This document shows positions 36,862 through 46,800 of a stretch of DNA of 64,000 nt, piece after piece. Position 1 is the stretch's first letter. Each line of letters begins with the position of its first letter. The stretch comes from Candidatus Zixiibacteriota bacterium (lineage in GTDB: Bacteria; Zixibacteria; MSB-5A5; GN15; FEB-12): the NCBI GenBank assembly GCA_024278935.1, contig JAJRSF010000051.1, forward strand, positions 1 to 64,000, given 5' to 3'. Position numbers and translations under genes: made by a program. The notes beneath the pieces were generated by a model that searched no databases, was not told where the DNA came from, and saw only the letters and a program-made list of their open reading frames with translations.

Positions 36862-37403
36862 TATTATTTATCTAACCCTTGTTATACTATCTTTAATAAA
36901 TCGGCAATTATAGATGAACAATAACCACTTTTGCAAAGTATAAATAGGAGAATTAAAGAGATAAGAATGGGTTTGTTTCGACAGGCTAGAGCTTGTTGTA
37001 CTATCAATTATACTGTTCATAAAATGGGTTCTTTCGCATATAAAGGGAACCTAACATGTTCATTTTTCCTGTTCTTATTCACTATAAACAAATGAGACAT
37101 AGCCTCTTAGAGTGAAATGGCTTTGGTCTGAAAATGGCTTTAGAGCCATTTTGCCCTATATTATTTGTAGCGATTTTGCCTATGTACTTCGATGTCATAC
37201 TGGACTTAATCCAGTATCCAACATTGTTGTTTTTACTATATTTCATCATACTAAGAGTTGTATTGGGAATGTAGTGAGATTATGTTGAGAAAGTGGTTTT
37301 ACAGACAAGAACAGATGAACCTATTTGACTTAAAATAGAATTGTTAGTATACTTATTTAAACAGTTGATGAAACAAAACAACTTTGTCGTTTAGGGAGGC
37401 TTT
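36862..37403. other. 542-base non-coding region with palindromes
   Basis: No gene seen. It holds a hairpin AAAATGGCT-TTAG-AGCCATTTT (37131-37152), a REP-like palindrome (37193-37219) and a TTTCGACAGGCT fragment near 36976 of the kind found in dispersed repeats. The left part should include the promoter of the minus-strand signalling gene, the right part that of the lipoprotein. Confidence 0.6.
37193..37219. repeat. REP-like palindrome copy 2
   Basis: TGTCATACTGGA-CTTAA-TCCAGTATCC: seven-base perfect core arms (TACTGGA/TCCAGTA), same outer sequence TGTCAT...ATCC as the other copies. Confidence 0.6.
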
Positions 37404-39152
37404 ATGCGTTTTTCAAAACTAAGATTATTTCTTTTTCTTACAACAATTATAATTTCAACCTTATTTATAAACTGTTCAAAAGAAGATAGTCCTACTGAAC
37501 CGAATAATAATGCACCTGTTGCTACGATAAACACACCACTTGACAATGCAATTTATTTTAAGAGTGATACTATCTTATTTACAGCTACTGCTACTGACGC
37601 CGAAGATGGTGCACTTACAGATAGTTCTCTTGTCTGGTCCTCTCATATTAATGGGCAGATTGGTGTTGGTGATTCCCTTTTATATAGTTCCTTATATGAA
37701 AACACCCACCAAATATTTCTCACTGCTACAGATAGTAAAGGCGACACTGACATTGACACTATTACTGTGACGATACAAGCGAATTTACCTATAGTGACAA
37801 TCATGTCCCCTGCCGATTCTTCTACTTTCAGTTTTGGCGATACGATAACTTTTATCGGGACAGCCATTGACAGAGAAGATGGTGTACTTACCGGGGGTTC
37901 TCTTGTTTGGACATCTGATAAAGATGGTCAGATTGGAACCGGCACATCATTTAAAATTAATACATTATCAAACGGCAGTCATGCAATAACTCTCACGGCT
38001 ACTGATTCACATAGTAATGTTGGTATTAAAACGATTTCAGTGACTATACATGCCCCAATTACTTTTGAAAAAACTTTTGGGGGAGCAACTAATAATTATG
38101 GGTCCTCTGTCTTAGAGACTTCCGATGGCAATTTCATAGGTACAGGGCTAAAATATATGGGTGGAATAAATGGTGATGATGTATACGTTTTTAAAACTGA
38201 CGAAAAAGGAACTCTACTTTGGGAAAAAACATATGGAGCGACAGATATTAATTTTGGTAATTCAATAATAGAAACACCTGATGGTAATTTTCTTATTTTA
38301 GGAATGAATAGTTTTCCTAGTGACCCTAATTACATTTACCTTATTAAAATAGATGGCAACGGCTCCCTTTTGTGGGAAAAAAAATTCGGTGGTCCATCTA
38401 TTTATATTGGTTTTTCTCTTTGTAATACATCTGACGGTAATTTTATAATCACTGGGAATACATCTTTAACTTTGGGAGGAGGTCCTTCAGATGTAAGCCT
38501 ACTCAAAATTGACAACAACGGAATTCTTCTTTGGCAAAAAACTTTTGGTGGGACAGGTGTTGATGTTGGCTATTCTGTAAGTGAGGTTTCTGATGGTGGA
38601 TATGTAATAACAGGTTATACTAACTCTTTCGGATTTGGAATGTCTGATGTTTATCTTATTAAAACAGACATAAATGGTACTCTCGTTTGGGAGAAGACTT
38701 TTGGTGATATAGATACAGATGAAGGATTCTCGGTTGTTGAAACATTTGATGGTGGTTTTATCATTGCTGGAGTTACATATTCTTTTGGAGCAGGTAGTGC
38801 CGATATTTACCTTATAAAAGTTGATAATAGTGGTAATCTTGTTTGGCAAAAAACTTTTGGAGGAGCAAGTTGGGATATCGCTTATTCTGTAAAACAAATT
38901 TCGACCAGTGGGTTTATAATCACTGGAATTACAGAGTCAATTGGTGCTGGTAATTATGATTTAGATATTATAAAAACTGATAACAATGGAATTCTTATCT
39001 CGCAAAAAACTTTTGGGGGAATAAATGATGATGGGGGTATTGAAATAAGTGAAACTTCTGATGGGGGGGTTATAATAACTGGTCATACGAGTTCAAACAC
39101 AGAGAAAGATGTATACCTTGTCAAAACCGATTCCCTTGGTAATGTATATTAG
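37404..39152 (+). CDS. Lipoprotein with Ig-like domains and seven beta-propeller-type repeats
   Basis: A 582-aa exported protein. The signal ends in a lipobox cysteine (LFINCSKED), so it is a membrane lipoprotein. Residues about 35-125 and 126-215 are two similar Ig/cadherin-like domains (TATDAEDGALTDSSLVWSS and AIDREDGVLTGGSLVWTSD). From about 218 to the end come roughly seven repeats of 48-50 residues: KTFGG....YSV.E.SDGG(Y/F)IITG.T...G.GD..LIKTD..G.L.W. Such repeats form bladed propellers. GAGG lies about eight bases upstream of the ATG. Function unknown; relatives are common outer-surface proteins in FCB bacteria. Confidence 0.85.
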   Translation: MRFSKLRLFLFLTTIIISTLFINCSKEDSPTEPNNNAPVATINTPLDNAIYFKSDTILFTATATDAEDGALTDSSLVWSSHINGQIGVGDSLLYSSLYENTHQIFLTATDSKGDTDIDTITVTIQANLPIVTIMSPADSSTFSFGDTITFIGTAIDREDGVLTGGSLVWTSDKDGQIGTGTSFKINTLSNGSHAITLTATDSHSNVGIKTISVTIHAPITFEKTFGGATNNYGSSVLETSDGNFIGTGLKYMGGINGDDVYVFKTDEKGTLLWEKTYGATDINFGNSIIETPDGNFLILGMNSFPSDPNYIYLIKIDGNGSLLWEKKFGGPSIYIGFSLCNTSDGNFIITGNTSLTLGGGPSDVSLLKIDNNGILLWQKTFGGTGVDVGYSVSEVSDGGYVITGYTNSFGFGMSDVYLIKTDINGTLVWEKTFGDIDTDEGFSVVETFDGGFIIAGVTYSFGAGSADIYLIKVDNSGNLVWQKTFGGASWDIAYSVKQISTSGFIITGITESIGAGNYDLDIIKTDNNGILISQKTFGGINDDGGIEISETSDGGVIITGHTSSNTEKDVYLVKTDSLGNVY

Positions 39153-39229
39153 TGAATAATAAAATTATCATTTATAAAGAAGTCGGGATCTGCATTCGCT
39201 AAAGCGAATACTTCAAACCCGACCTACAG

Positions 39230-39262
39230 ATTACTGGATTCCCGTTTTCACGGGAATGACAT
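39230..39262. repeat. REP-like palindrome copy 3
   Basis: TACTGGATTCCCG-TTTTCA-CGGGAATGACAT: seven-base arms ATTCCCG/CGGGAAT, inverse orientation to copies 1 and 4. It follows another small inverted repeat (ATTCGCT-AA-AGCGAAT at about 39194-39209). Located between convergent genes, it may also act as a weak terminator. Confidence 0.65.
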
Positions 39263-39271
39263 ATTATATAA

Positions 39272-40594
39272 CTAAAGTCCGCTGAACTCGATATCTTTAA
39301 AATGCATCGATGGTCGGCGTACTGTTGAATACATATACGGGTCGTTACCCATCGCTTCCAACTTATTCCAAAGTTCTATCAAGTTACCGGAGATATTCAT
39401 TTCAGAAATAGGTTTCACAATCGCACCATTTTCAATCAGATGCCCTGCAAGTCCCCATGAGAAATCTCCCGTAGTACTATTAGTGTTCCCACCAATAAAA
39501 CTTGTTACTAAAATACCTTTTGAAATTGATTTAATCATCTCTTCAAAAGATTGGTCACCATGAGCAAAAACTAAATTTGATGTAGAACCACCGGTAGGGT
39601 CCCATCCGAGTTTCCGTCCATAGTAACTATCAACAAGATACTCATTTAAGACACCATTTTCGATAAGAGTTCTTTTGCGAGTCGAGATTCCTTCGCCATC
39701 GTAGTGACGAGAACCTAGACCACGTTTGATAAACGGGTCATCAATGACCGTAAATTTATCAGATGCTATTTTCTCACCTTTCATACCATCAAGGAATGAA
39801 CGTTTCTGTTGAATCGCTCTTGCTCCCATTGGTCCCAAGAATGGATAAATAGGTTTTCCACCGGCACGATTATGAACAAGCATATCATAGGTACCTGTTG
39901 CGATTTTTTCTTGTCCAACTTTTGCCATTGCTTTTTCAAGCACGCCACTAGAAAGTTCTTCCGCACTCGGAGTATCTTTGAGATAGCGAGTCGTTGTATA
40001 GTTCCAGTCATTAGGACGTTTTCCATCGGCACCTTCAACAGTCACTTCAACGCCTATCGAAAAGCTGGTAGACCTACGGATACCTTCAAAACCATTACTA
40101 TGCACTTTGATTGATTCGGAATCATCGTCGTAGTAACCGGCTGTCGAGGAAACTATTTTGTCAGATTTTGATGCGGTTTGTGATTGTAAATCACGCGCAT
40201 ACTTAACCCGTGTATTTGCATCGATTGAATCATAGTCATGATCGATAATATCTAAATCGACATCTTTGATATTTTGATAATATTTTGGATCAGGAAGCTG
40301 TCTGAATTTATCTTCTGTTAAATATTTTGTCATAGCAACAGCATCTTTGACAAATTTGCCTAATGTATCTTTGCGTAAATCATTTGTTGAATGGCCTGAA
40401 AATTTACTATCAGCATAGATATTAATATTTAAACCATTTTGTGTGGATTCTTTTACTTTATCAAGTTGTCCATCACGATATTCTATCTCGACTCCTCGTG
40501 ACTTGGCAATATCAACAGAAACTTCCGAAGCACCTTCTGCTTTGGCAACTTTGGCAACCCAATGAGCAAGTTCTAATCTATCTTTTGTATTCAT
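39272..40594 (-). CDS. TldE/PmbA-family metalloprotease subunit
   Basis: A 440-aa member of the TldD/PmbA (U62) family without the zinc HExxxH motif, so it corresponds to the TldE (PmbA) subunit. Recognisable are the N-terminal LAHWVAKVAKAEGASEVSVDIAKSRGVEIEYRDG, the central PIYPFLGPMGARAIQQKRSFLDGMKGEKIAS and the C-terminal SFIGGNTNSTTGDFSWGLAGHLIENG. It pairs with the tldD gene 42 bases upstream on the same strand. In known cases the heterodimer degrades unfolded small peptides. Unlike its partner it has no export signal. Confidence 0.93.
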   Translation of the reverse strand: MNTKDRLELAHWVAKVAKAEGASEVSVDIAKSRGVEIEYRDGQLDKVKESTQNGLNINIYADSKFSGHSTNDLRKDTLGKFVKDAVAMTKYLTEDKFRQLPDPKYYQNIKDVDLDIIDHDYDSIDANTRVKYARDLQSQTASKSDKIVSSTAGYYDDDSESIKVHSNGFEGIRRSTSFSIGVEVTVEGADGKRPNDWNYTTTRYLKDTPSAEELSSGVLEKAMAKVGQEKIATGTYDMLVHNRAGGKPIYPFLGPMGARAIQQKRSFLDGMKGEKIASDKFTVIDDPFIKRGLGSRHYDGEGISTRKRTLIENGVLNEYLVDSYYGRKLGWDPTGGSTSNLVFAHGDQSFEEMIKSISKGILVTSFIGGNTNSTTGDFSWGLAGHLIENGAIVKPISEMNISGNLIELWNKLEAMGNDPYMYSTVRRPSMHFKDIEFSGL

Positions 40595-40636
40595 ATTTTG
40601 TCCTTATTATTTACCTTTATACTTACCTCGTTAAAA

Positions 40637-42178
40637 TTAAGAAACACCACCAACAGTTATAGCAGAAACTTTAATAGTTGGAAGTCCCATAGATACCGGA
40701 ACACCTTGCCCGCCCTTACCGCAGGTCCATCCACCTTCAGCCATTTTCATATCATTGGCAACCATCGTGACTTTACTTAGCGAGTCAGGACCATTACCAA
40801 TAAGATTAATATCTTTGATAGGTTTTGTAAGTTTTCCATTTTCGATTAAGTTCCCTGATTTCACATAGAAAGTATAATCACCACCACCGATATCCACTTG
40901 TCCATTGGTAAACTGGTCAACATAGATACCATTTTTAATCGAGCTGACAATCTCTTCAACCGAGTGAGGTCCATTAGTCATATAAGTATTTCGCATACGT
41001 GGTAATGGAGCGAATCTAAATGACTGACGACGGCCGGAACCGGTTGGGTCTACGCCATAGAACTTGGCAGAAATTTTATCATGCAGATAAGATTCCAAAA
41101 TACCATTTCTGACCAAATGAGTTTCTTGACTATCGTTACCTTCATCATCAATATTGATAGAACCACGAATATTTTTATTTTTGCCAGAATCAACAATATT
41201 GACAAAATCTTCAGCAACTTTTTTACCGATTTTATCTGAGAAGATAGAAGTGTTCTTTCTGTTGAAGTCAGCTTCCATACCATGACCGATTGCTTCATGG
41301 AGTAAAATCCCCGAAGAACCAGCTGCGAGGACAACCGGCATTTCACCGGCACTTGGTTTGACCGCGTCAAATAAGTTCACAGTTCTTCGTACAGCTTCAG
41401 TACCAATTCGGTTGAGAGATTCGCTTGAGATAAACTCGATACCATTTCGTTCGCACAGGTTAAATCCGTTACGTTCACGTTTGCCATTATGTTCGGCGGT
41501 ACATGAACCGGCAATTTGCACCATAGGTTGATAGTCACAGACAATCCGACCTTCCGATGTTGCCACTAGGATATATGACGTATTATCTGAAATCGATGCG
41601 TTGGTTTTAATCACCCGTTTATCCGCAGCATGCATCGCTTTATTTAATTGTTGAATCTTTGGAATTTTTTGGTCGATAGTAACATCTTCCCACTTTGTTT
41701 GAATCGGATAATAATCAGGTGTCGGGTAGTAACCAAGTTTAGCAATTTGACCCGGGTCGGCTGAGCGAGCAATATTGGCGGCCGTTTGGGCAGCGGTTCG
41801 CATTGCCTCTGCCGTGATTTCTTCGGTGAATGAATAGCCAGTCTGGTCACCTTTGATAACTCGGATGCCAACGCCAAAGTCGACATTGGTGTATGCTTTG
41901 TTCACAGCATCATCTTCGAGTGCGACATAGCTGTCAATTTTATGTTGAAAGAAAAGATCGCAATAATCCCCACCTTTGGATAAAGCAGCTTCCATAGTTT
42001 TTCGAATTAAGTCCTTTGACACTGAAAAATGTTTCAGATATTCTTCGAGAACCGAATCGTTGGTAAGTCCAGGTGAGAATGCCATAGCCGGGTTGAATTT
42101 AAAAATTGCCGGTATCGTTGCCAATGCCAGCCCTTTTGCTCCCCATGAAACAAAATTTCGTCGTGAAATGTTTGCCAT
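40637..42178 (-). CDS. TldD-family zinc metalloprotease with a Tat signal
   Basis: A 513-aa protein with HExxxH zinc site H294-E295-H299 (LLHEAIGHGMEADF) and the TldD C-terminus GDYTFYVKSGNLIENGKLTKPIKDINLIGNGP. The N-terminus is a twin-arginine signal: SRRNFVSWG followed by a hydrophobic stretch (GLALATIPAIF) and a possible AMA cleavage site near residue 33. This predicts periplasmic location, unlike E. coli TldD. AAGGAAT precedes the ATG. The companion TldE gene follows directly. Confidence 0.94.
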   Translation of the reverse strand: MANISRRNFVSWGAKGLALATIPAIFKFNPAMAFSPGLTNDSVLEEYLKHFSVSKDLIRKTMEAALSKGGDYCDLFFQHKIDSYVALEDDAVNKAYTNVDFGVGIRVIKGDQTGYSFTEEITAEAMRTAAQTAANIARSADPGQIAKLGYYPTPDYYPIQTKWEDVTIDQKIPKIQQLNKAMHAADKRVIKTNASISDNTSYILVATSEGRIVCDYQPMVQIAGSCTAEHNGKRERNGFNLCERNGIEFISSESLNRIGTEAVRRTVNLFDAVKPSAGEMPVVLAAGSSGILLHEAIGHGMEADFNRKNTSIFSDKIGKKVAEDFVNIVDSGKNKNIRGSINIDDEGNDSQETHLVRNGILESYLHDKISAKFYGVDPTGSGRRQSFRFAPLPRMRNTYMTNGPHSVEEIVSSIKNGIYVDQFTNGQVDIGGGDYTFYVKSGNLIENGKLTKPIKDINLIGNGPDSLSKVTMVANDMKMAEGGWTCGKGGQGVPVSMGLPTIKVSAITVGGVS

Positions 42179-42991
42179 TCTTTATTCCTTTCACATGCAT
42201 ATTATAAATATATTTAGATTCGTTTGTCTTCGATATTGAGTACATTGTATTAATGTACGATAAAGTTGACAAAAAGGTTCATTTGAGGAGAAAAAACTTA
42301 AAAAAACTTATTATGCGACCGCAAGAATTGCGAGTAAATAATTTTTTGTGTCACCAAAAAGTCACACACCATATTTTTATTGATTTTTCATAGATAATTG
42401 TAGTCATTGTTTCAATTTGTAAAACCACATCTACTTAAGAGATAAGTTATACTATTGGATTTTGAACAAAGTATTTGCACGCTGATCTTGATATTACTGA
42501 AGCTAGAAATAGCTGTTTGATTTTTTCGAAGATTACGCCCGCAACGATGTATTCAACTTCTCTGTGAATAAATAAAAAGGTCAACCTGAGCGGAGTCGAA
42601 GGGTCATCTCTAATACAATCTCAACCAATGTCATTCCCAACTCCCCAATGTCATTCCCAACTTGATTGGGAATCCAGTATAATCTTTATCTTAAAATGAC
42701 AGCGGATTTATATTTTTTTTAATTTTAAGATTATCACTATAATACAAAACCTCACTACCAATTTTTGCTTTATTAGCAGTATGTGGAAGCTCATATTCAA
42801 TCTTATTATTTGACCAACTATACATATATTTTATCGGCTTAGCATTATCATAAGAAATAATCGTAGAGTTATCCACAAGAAAGGAGTGCAAAAGAAAAGG
42901 TCAAGAGTACAAACTCCTGACCTATAATTTTAACAATTGGTATATGTAACTGAACCCATTTCAAGTATTAATAATTCAGCCTTCAGGCTGT
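42179..42991. other. 813-base region rich in dispersed repeats, no convincing gene
   Basis: A 66-codon minus-strand frame (42691-42891, TTG start, no ribosome site) is the only sizeable frame and may be a gene remnant. The region holds a GACCTGAGCGGAGTCGAAGG-like repeat (about 42580-42605, TCAACCTGAGCGGAGTCGAA), the tandem TGTCATTCCC palindrome at 42629-42679, an AGGTCAAGAG...CTCCTGACCT inverted repeat (42898-42923) and a CAGCCTTCAGGCTG hairpin (42977-42990) also found at 29950-29963. Confidence 0.55.
42629..42679. repeat. REP-like palindrome copy 4 with duplicated left arm
   Basis: TGTCATTCCCAA occurs twice in tandem (42629 and 42649, 20-base period), and the second copy pairs with TTGGGAATCCAGTA (right arm ending 42679). 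It is the most complete member of the family in the window. Confidence 0.65.
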
Positions 42992-43732
42992 TTATTTATT
43001 GCCAAATTTTGTAAATGGTATCAAACTCGGAACTCTTTTTGAATATTCGGTATAGACATCACCATAATAATCTCTTAAATCTTTTTCCTCAAAGACAAGA
43101 GTGCCTATAAAAATATATCCCGTTGTCATTCCTGCAAATAATAGATGCCCATAGGTCATAACAGGTGTCGCCCAAAACGAAATTATAAATCCAAGCATAA
43201 TAGGATGTCTGACAAATTTATAATATCCTTTATCGGTAAACGGCGGTGGCGTGAATTCTTTTTTCTGTAGGAACCGAGTAATTTGAGCTAAACCAAAAAG
43301 TTCAAAATGGTTTATCAAAAATGTCGATGTAAAGACAATCGCCCAACCAATCCAAAAGAGAACTGTGACAATCATCCCCCCGGTAGTTCCTTCAAGGTTC
43401 CAGACAAGTTCTGTCATTGGTTGCCATTTCCAAAACATCAGAAGCAGAATGAGTGAAGTAACAAGTACAAACGTCGACCGTTCAGCAGCCTCGGGAATAA
43501 TTTTTGTCCACGCTTTTTTAAAATTCGGGCGTGCCATAATAGTATGTTGAATAGCAAACAGGCTCAACAATCCTAAGTTAATCAGAAGTGCTGTAGCAAG
43601 AGGAACTTCGACCCCCATATTAATTGATTTTGGAACGAGCAAGTTGCCAACAAAACCTATCGCATACAGAAATGCGATTAAAAAAGCGACATAACTAATC
43701 AATCCATACACAAACACAATGATACGTTTCAT
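42992..43732 (-). CDS. MddA-like membrane methyltransferase (methanethiol S-methyltransferase candidate)
   Basis: A 246-aa integral membrane protein with about five to six helices. It belongs to the NnrU/isoprenylcysteine methyltransferase superfamily. Specific resemblance to MddA comes from AIQHTIMARPNFKKAWTK, ERSTFVL, the SAM-binding FVRHPIMLGFIISFWATPVMTYGHLLFA and EEKDLRDYYGDVYTEYSKRVPSLIPF. MddA methylates methanethiol to dimethyl sulfide in other bacteria. From memory of the family the match is good, but related methyltransferases exist. It is monocistronic, separated from carB by 128 bases. Confidence 0.75.
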   Translation of the reverse strand: MKRIIVFVYGLISYVAFLIAFLYAIGFVGNLLVPKSINMGVEVPLATALLINLGLLSLFAIQHTIMARPNFKKAWTKIIPEAAERSTFVLVTSLILLLMFWKWQPMTELVWNLEGTTGGMIVTVLFWIGWAIVFTSTFLINHFELFGLAQITRFLQKKEFTPPPFTDKGYYKFVRHPIMLGFIISFWATPVMTYGHLLFAGMTTGYIFIGTLVFEEKDLRDYYGDVYTEYSKRVPSLIPFTKFGNK

Positions 43733-43860
43733 ACATACCTCATAATTATAGGTTAAGTACTGTATTTTGCTTATCTTGGATAACGTTGATTGTTTTAGTC
43801 TATGTTATATGTGGAAACTTGTCAAGTAATTAAATATATGCAAATATGAACCAGTAATGA

Positions 43861-46800
43861 CTATTCGTAGCTGTTCCAACTATCAATTTTGAGATCATCA
43901 ATCGTATACTTGTCCATTGCCTCGGCTAAACGCTGGGCAAGCTGTACGTTTGTCAGAAGTGGTATGCCAAAATCAACAGCCGTGCGACGAATCATATAAT
44001 CGTTGGTCAGCTCTTCTTCGTTGAAATCTTTTGGAATATTGATAACTAAATCAATTGCTCGAGATTTAAGCAACTCAATCGCATTGGGAGATTTTTTCTC
44101 AAGAGGCCAGTATACCAACTCGGCATCTATACCCTCTTGTTTGAGAACTTCAGCTGTGCCACCGGTGGCGTAAAACTTTATACCTTGCTTTGCCATCAGA
44201 TGCACCCCTGTTTTACAAGCAGCTTTTGATTCGATTGGTCCCGATGATAACAGCACAGATTTTATAGGTAGTTTGAATCCAACACAAATCAGAGCTTTCA
44301 AAAATGCTTCTTCAAAGTCAGCACCTAAACAGGCAACCTCTCCGGTTGATGCCATCTCTACTCCAAGTGTTGGATCGGCACCTTCTAGTCGACTAAAAGA
44401 AAACTGCGGTGCTTTGACTCCAACATAGTCTAAATCGAAAACTGATTTATCAATTTCAGGGAAAGGTCTCCCCATGATAACACGGGTAGCGATGTCGATA
44501 AAATTTTTCTTTAAAACTGTTGAGACAAACGGGAATGAACGTGATGCCCGCAAGTTGCATTCGATAACCATCACTTCATTATTGAGAGCGATAAATTGTA
44601 TATTCATAGGACCGTTGATTGCCATCTCTTTTGCAATTGTCGATGTAATCGTTCGGATACGTCGCATAGTTTCAAGATAGGTTCTCTGCGGAGGAAGCAC
44701 CAAAGTTGCATCGCCTGAATGCACGCCTGCATTCTCAACATGTTCCGAAACAGCGTAACAAACAAGTTCGCCATCACGAGCGACAGCATCGATATCTATC
44801 TCTTTGGCATTCTCAATAAATTTGCTGATAACAACAGGATGGTTGGGTGAAATATCAACAGCCTTTTTTAAGTAACCCTCAAGCTCTGTATTATTCCCAG
44901 CCACAGCCATCGCTGCCCCCGAAAGAACATAAGACGGTCTGATAATAACCGGAAAGCCGACACGTTTGGCGAAAGCAAAAGTTTCATCAAGCGATGTAAG
45001 TTCTTTCCATTCCGGTTGTGGGATATTTATTTTTCCTAGGAGCGATGAAAAGATATGACGGTTCTCTGCTCGGTCAATGTCTCTCGGCGAGGTTCCCAAT
45101 ACTCGCATACCTGCTTCTTTACAAGGCATAGCAAGTTTGTTTGGAATCTGACCGCCCATTGCCAAAAGGAGTCCCATCGGTTGTTCCAATTCATAAATAT
45201 CGGCAACCGTTTCAAATGAAAGTTCTTCGAAAAAGAGACGGTCGCATTCATCGTAGTCAGTACTGACAGTTTCAGGATTATGGTTGACCATCAGAGTACG
45301 GTAGCCAAGTTCCCGAAGAGTTCTTGCGGCATTAACACAACACCAATCAAACTCAACCGATGAACCAATACGATAAGCACCGGGACCTAAAATAAGTACA
45401 TTGCCTTCCTGACCAAAATCAACATCATCTTCCGAACCGTTATAAGTAAGATACAAATAATTTGTAGCGGCAGGATATTCAGCGGCAAGGGTATCTATCT
45501 GTTTCACAAATGGTCTGAGCTTAAGCTCTTTTCGTTTACCGCGTATATCTTTTTCAGTGACTTCTAGAGCTTTTGAAATTTGTTTATCGGAGAAACCATA
45601 TTTTTTTGCTTTGAGAAGTAACTCTTCAGAAATAGTTTCAAGCGTTGTATGGCATAGTTCTTTTTCTATCTCTACTAAATTAGCAATTTTTTCGATAAAC
45701 CATTTAGTGATATGGGTAATTTCATTTATTTCATCAATAGAAATACCGGCTTTGATTGCCTCAGCTATAGCAAAGATCCGTCGTTCAGTTGGTTCGGCTA
45801 AAGATTTTTTAATATCAGCAAACCGAAATCCTTTGTTAAGCAAAACACCATCGGCACCGGTCTCCAGCATACGTAATGCTTTTTGGAGAGCTTCTTCAAA
45901 CTTACGACCGATAGACATAACCTCGCCAACAGATTTCATAGCAGAACCTATTCGTTCGGAAACACCACGGAACTTTTTGAGGTCCCACCTTGGTGCTTTA
46001 ACGACAATGTAATCTAGTGAAGGTTCAAAACATGCCATCGTCACTTGAGTGACAGAGTTTTTTATTTCGGTAAGGTTTTTTACAAGAGCCAGTTTTGTTG
46101 CGACAAAGGCAAGCGGATAGCCGGTTGCTTTTGAAGCAAGAGCAGATGACCTAGAGAGTCGAGCATTAACTTCGATTACCCGATAGTCCGATGATTTGGG
46201 CGAGAAGGCATATTGAATATTGCACTCTCCGACAATTTCTAAATGCCTGACAACTTTGATTGCAATCTCACGAAGCAGATGATACTCATGGTCGTTGAGA
46301 GTTTGTGATGGAGCGACAACAATAGACTCACCGGTATGAATACCCATCGGGTCTAAGTTTTCCATGTTACAAACAGTCACACAATTATCAGCGTTGTCTC
46401 GGACAACTTCGTATTCGATCTCTTTCCAACCGGTCAGGTATTCTTCAATTAAAATTTGATTGGTATGAGCAAATGCTCGTTCTGCAGAATTTCTGAGTTC
46501 ATCCTCGTTACGACAAATCCCTGAACCGAGACCACCGAGTGCAAAAGCAATTCGAACCATAACCGGGTACTCAATTTCGGCACCAACTTTGAGGGCTTCT
46601 TCAACATTCGTTGCGGTGAGTCCTCGCGCTGTTTTTATGCCGATTTCATCGAGACGTTTTACAAATCGTTCTCTGTCTTCGGTGTCTAAAACTGATTCAA
46701 TTGGAGCGCCTAGAATTTGTATATTATATTTTTCAAAGATTCCTTGTTTGTATAACTCTACCCCACAGTTGAGTGCAGTTTGTCCGCCAAAGCCAAGCAT

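Noticed and set aside
38499-38897. 132-codon minus-strand frame in the propeller lipoprotein
   Set aside because: Its repeats simply mirror the 48-50-residue repeats of the plus-strand gene.
37404-39152. Tandem-repeat DNA (satellite) in the lipoprotein gene
   Set aside because: The roughly 145-base periodicity reflects divergent protein repeats, not recent DNA duplication.
42691-42891. 66-codon minus-strand frame in the 42-43 kb gap
   Set aside because: TTG start, no ribosome site, AT-rich composition and location among dispersed repeats. At most the remnant of a lost gene.
45557-46012. 151-codon plus-strand frame inside carB
   Set aside because: Antisense to the most conserved part of carB; composition is explained by the reverse complement of that gene.
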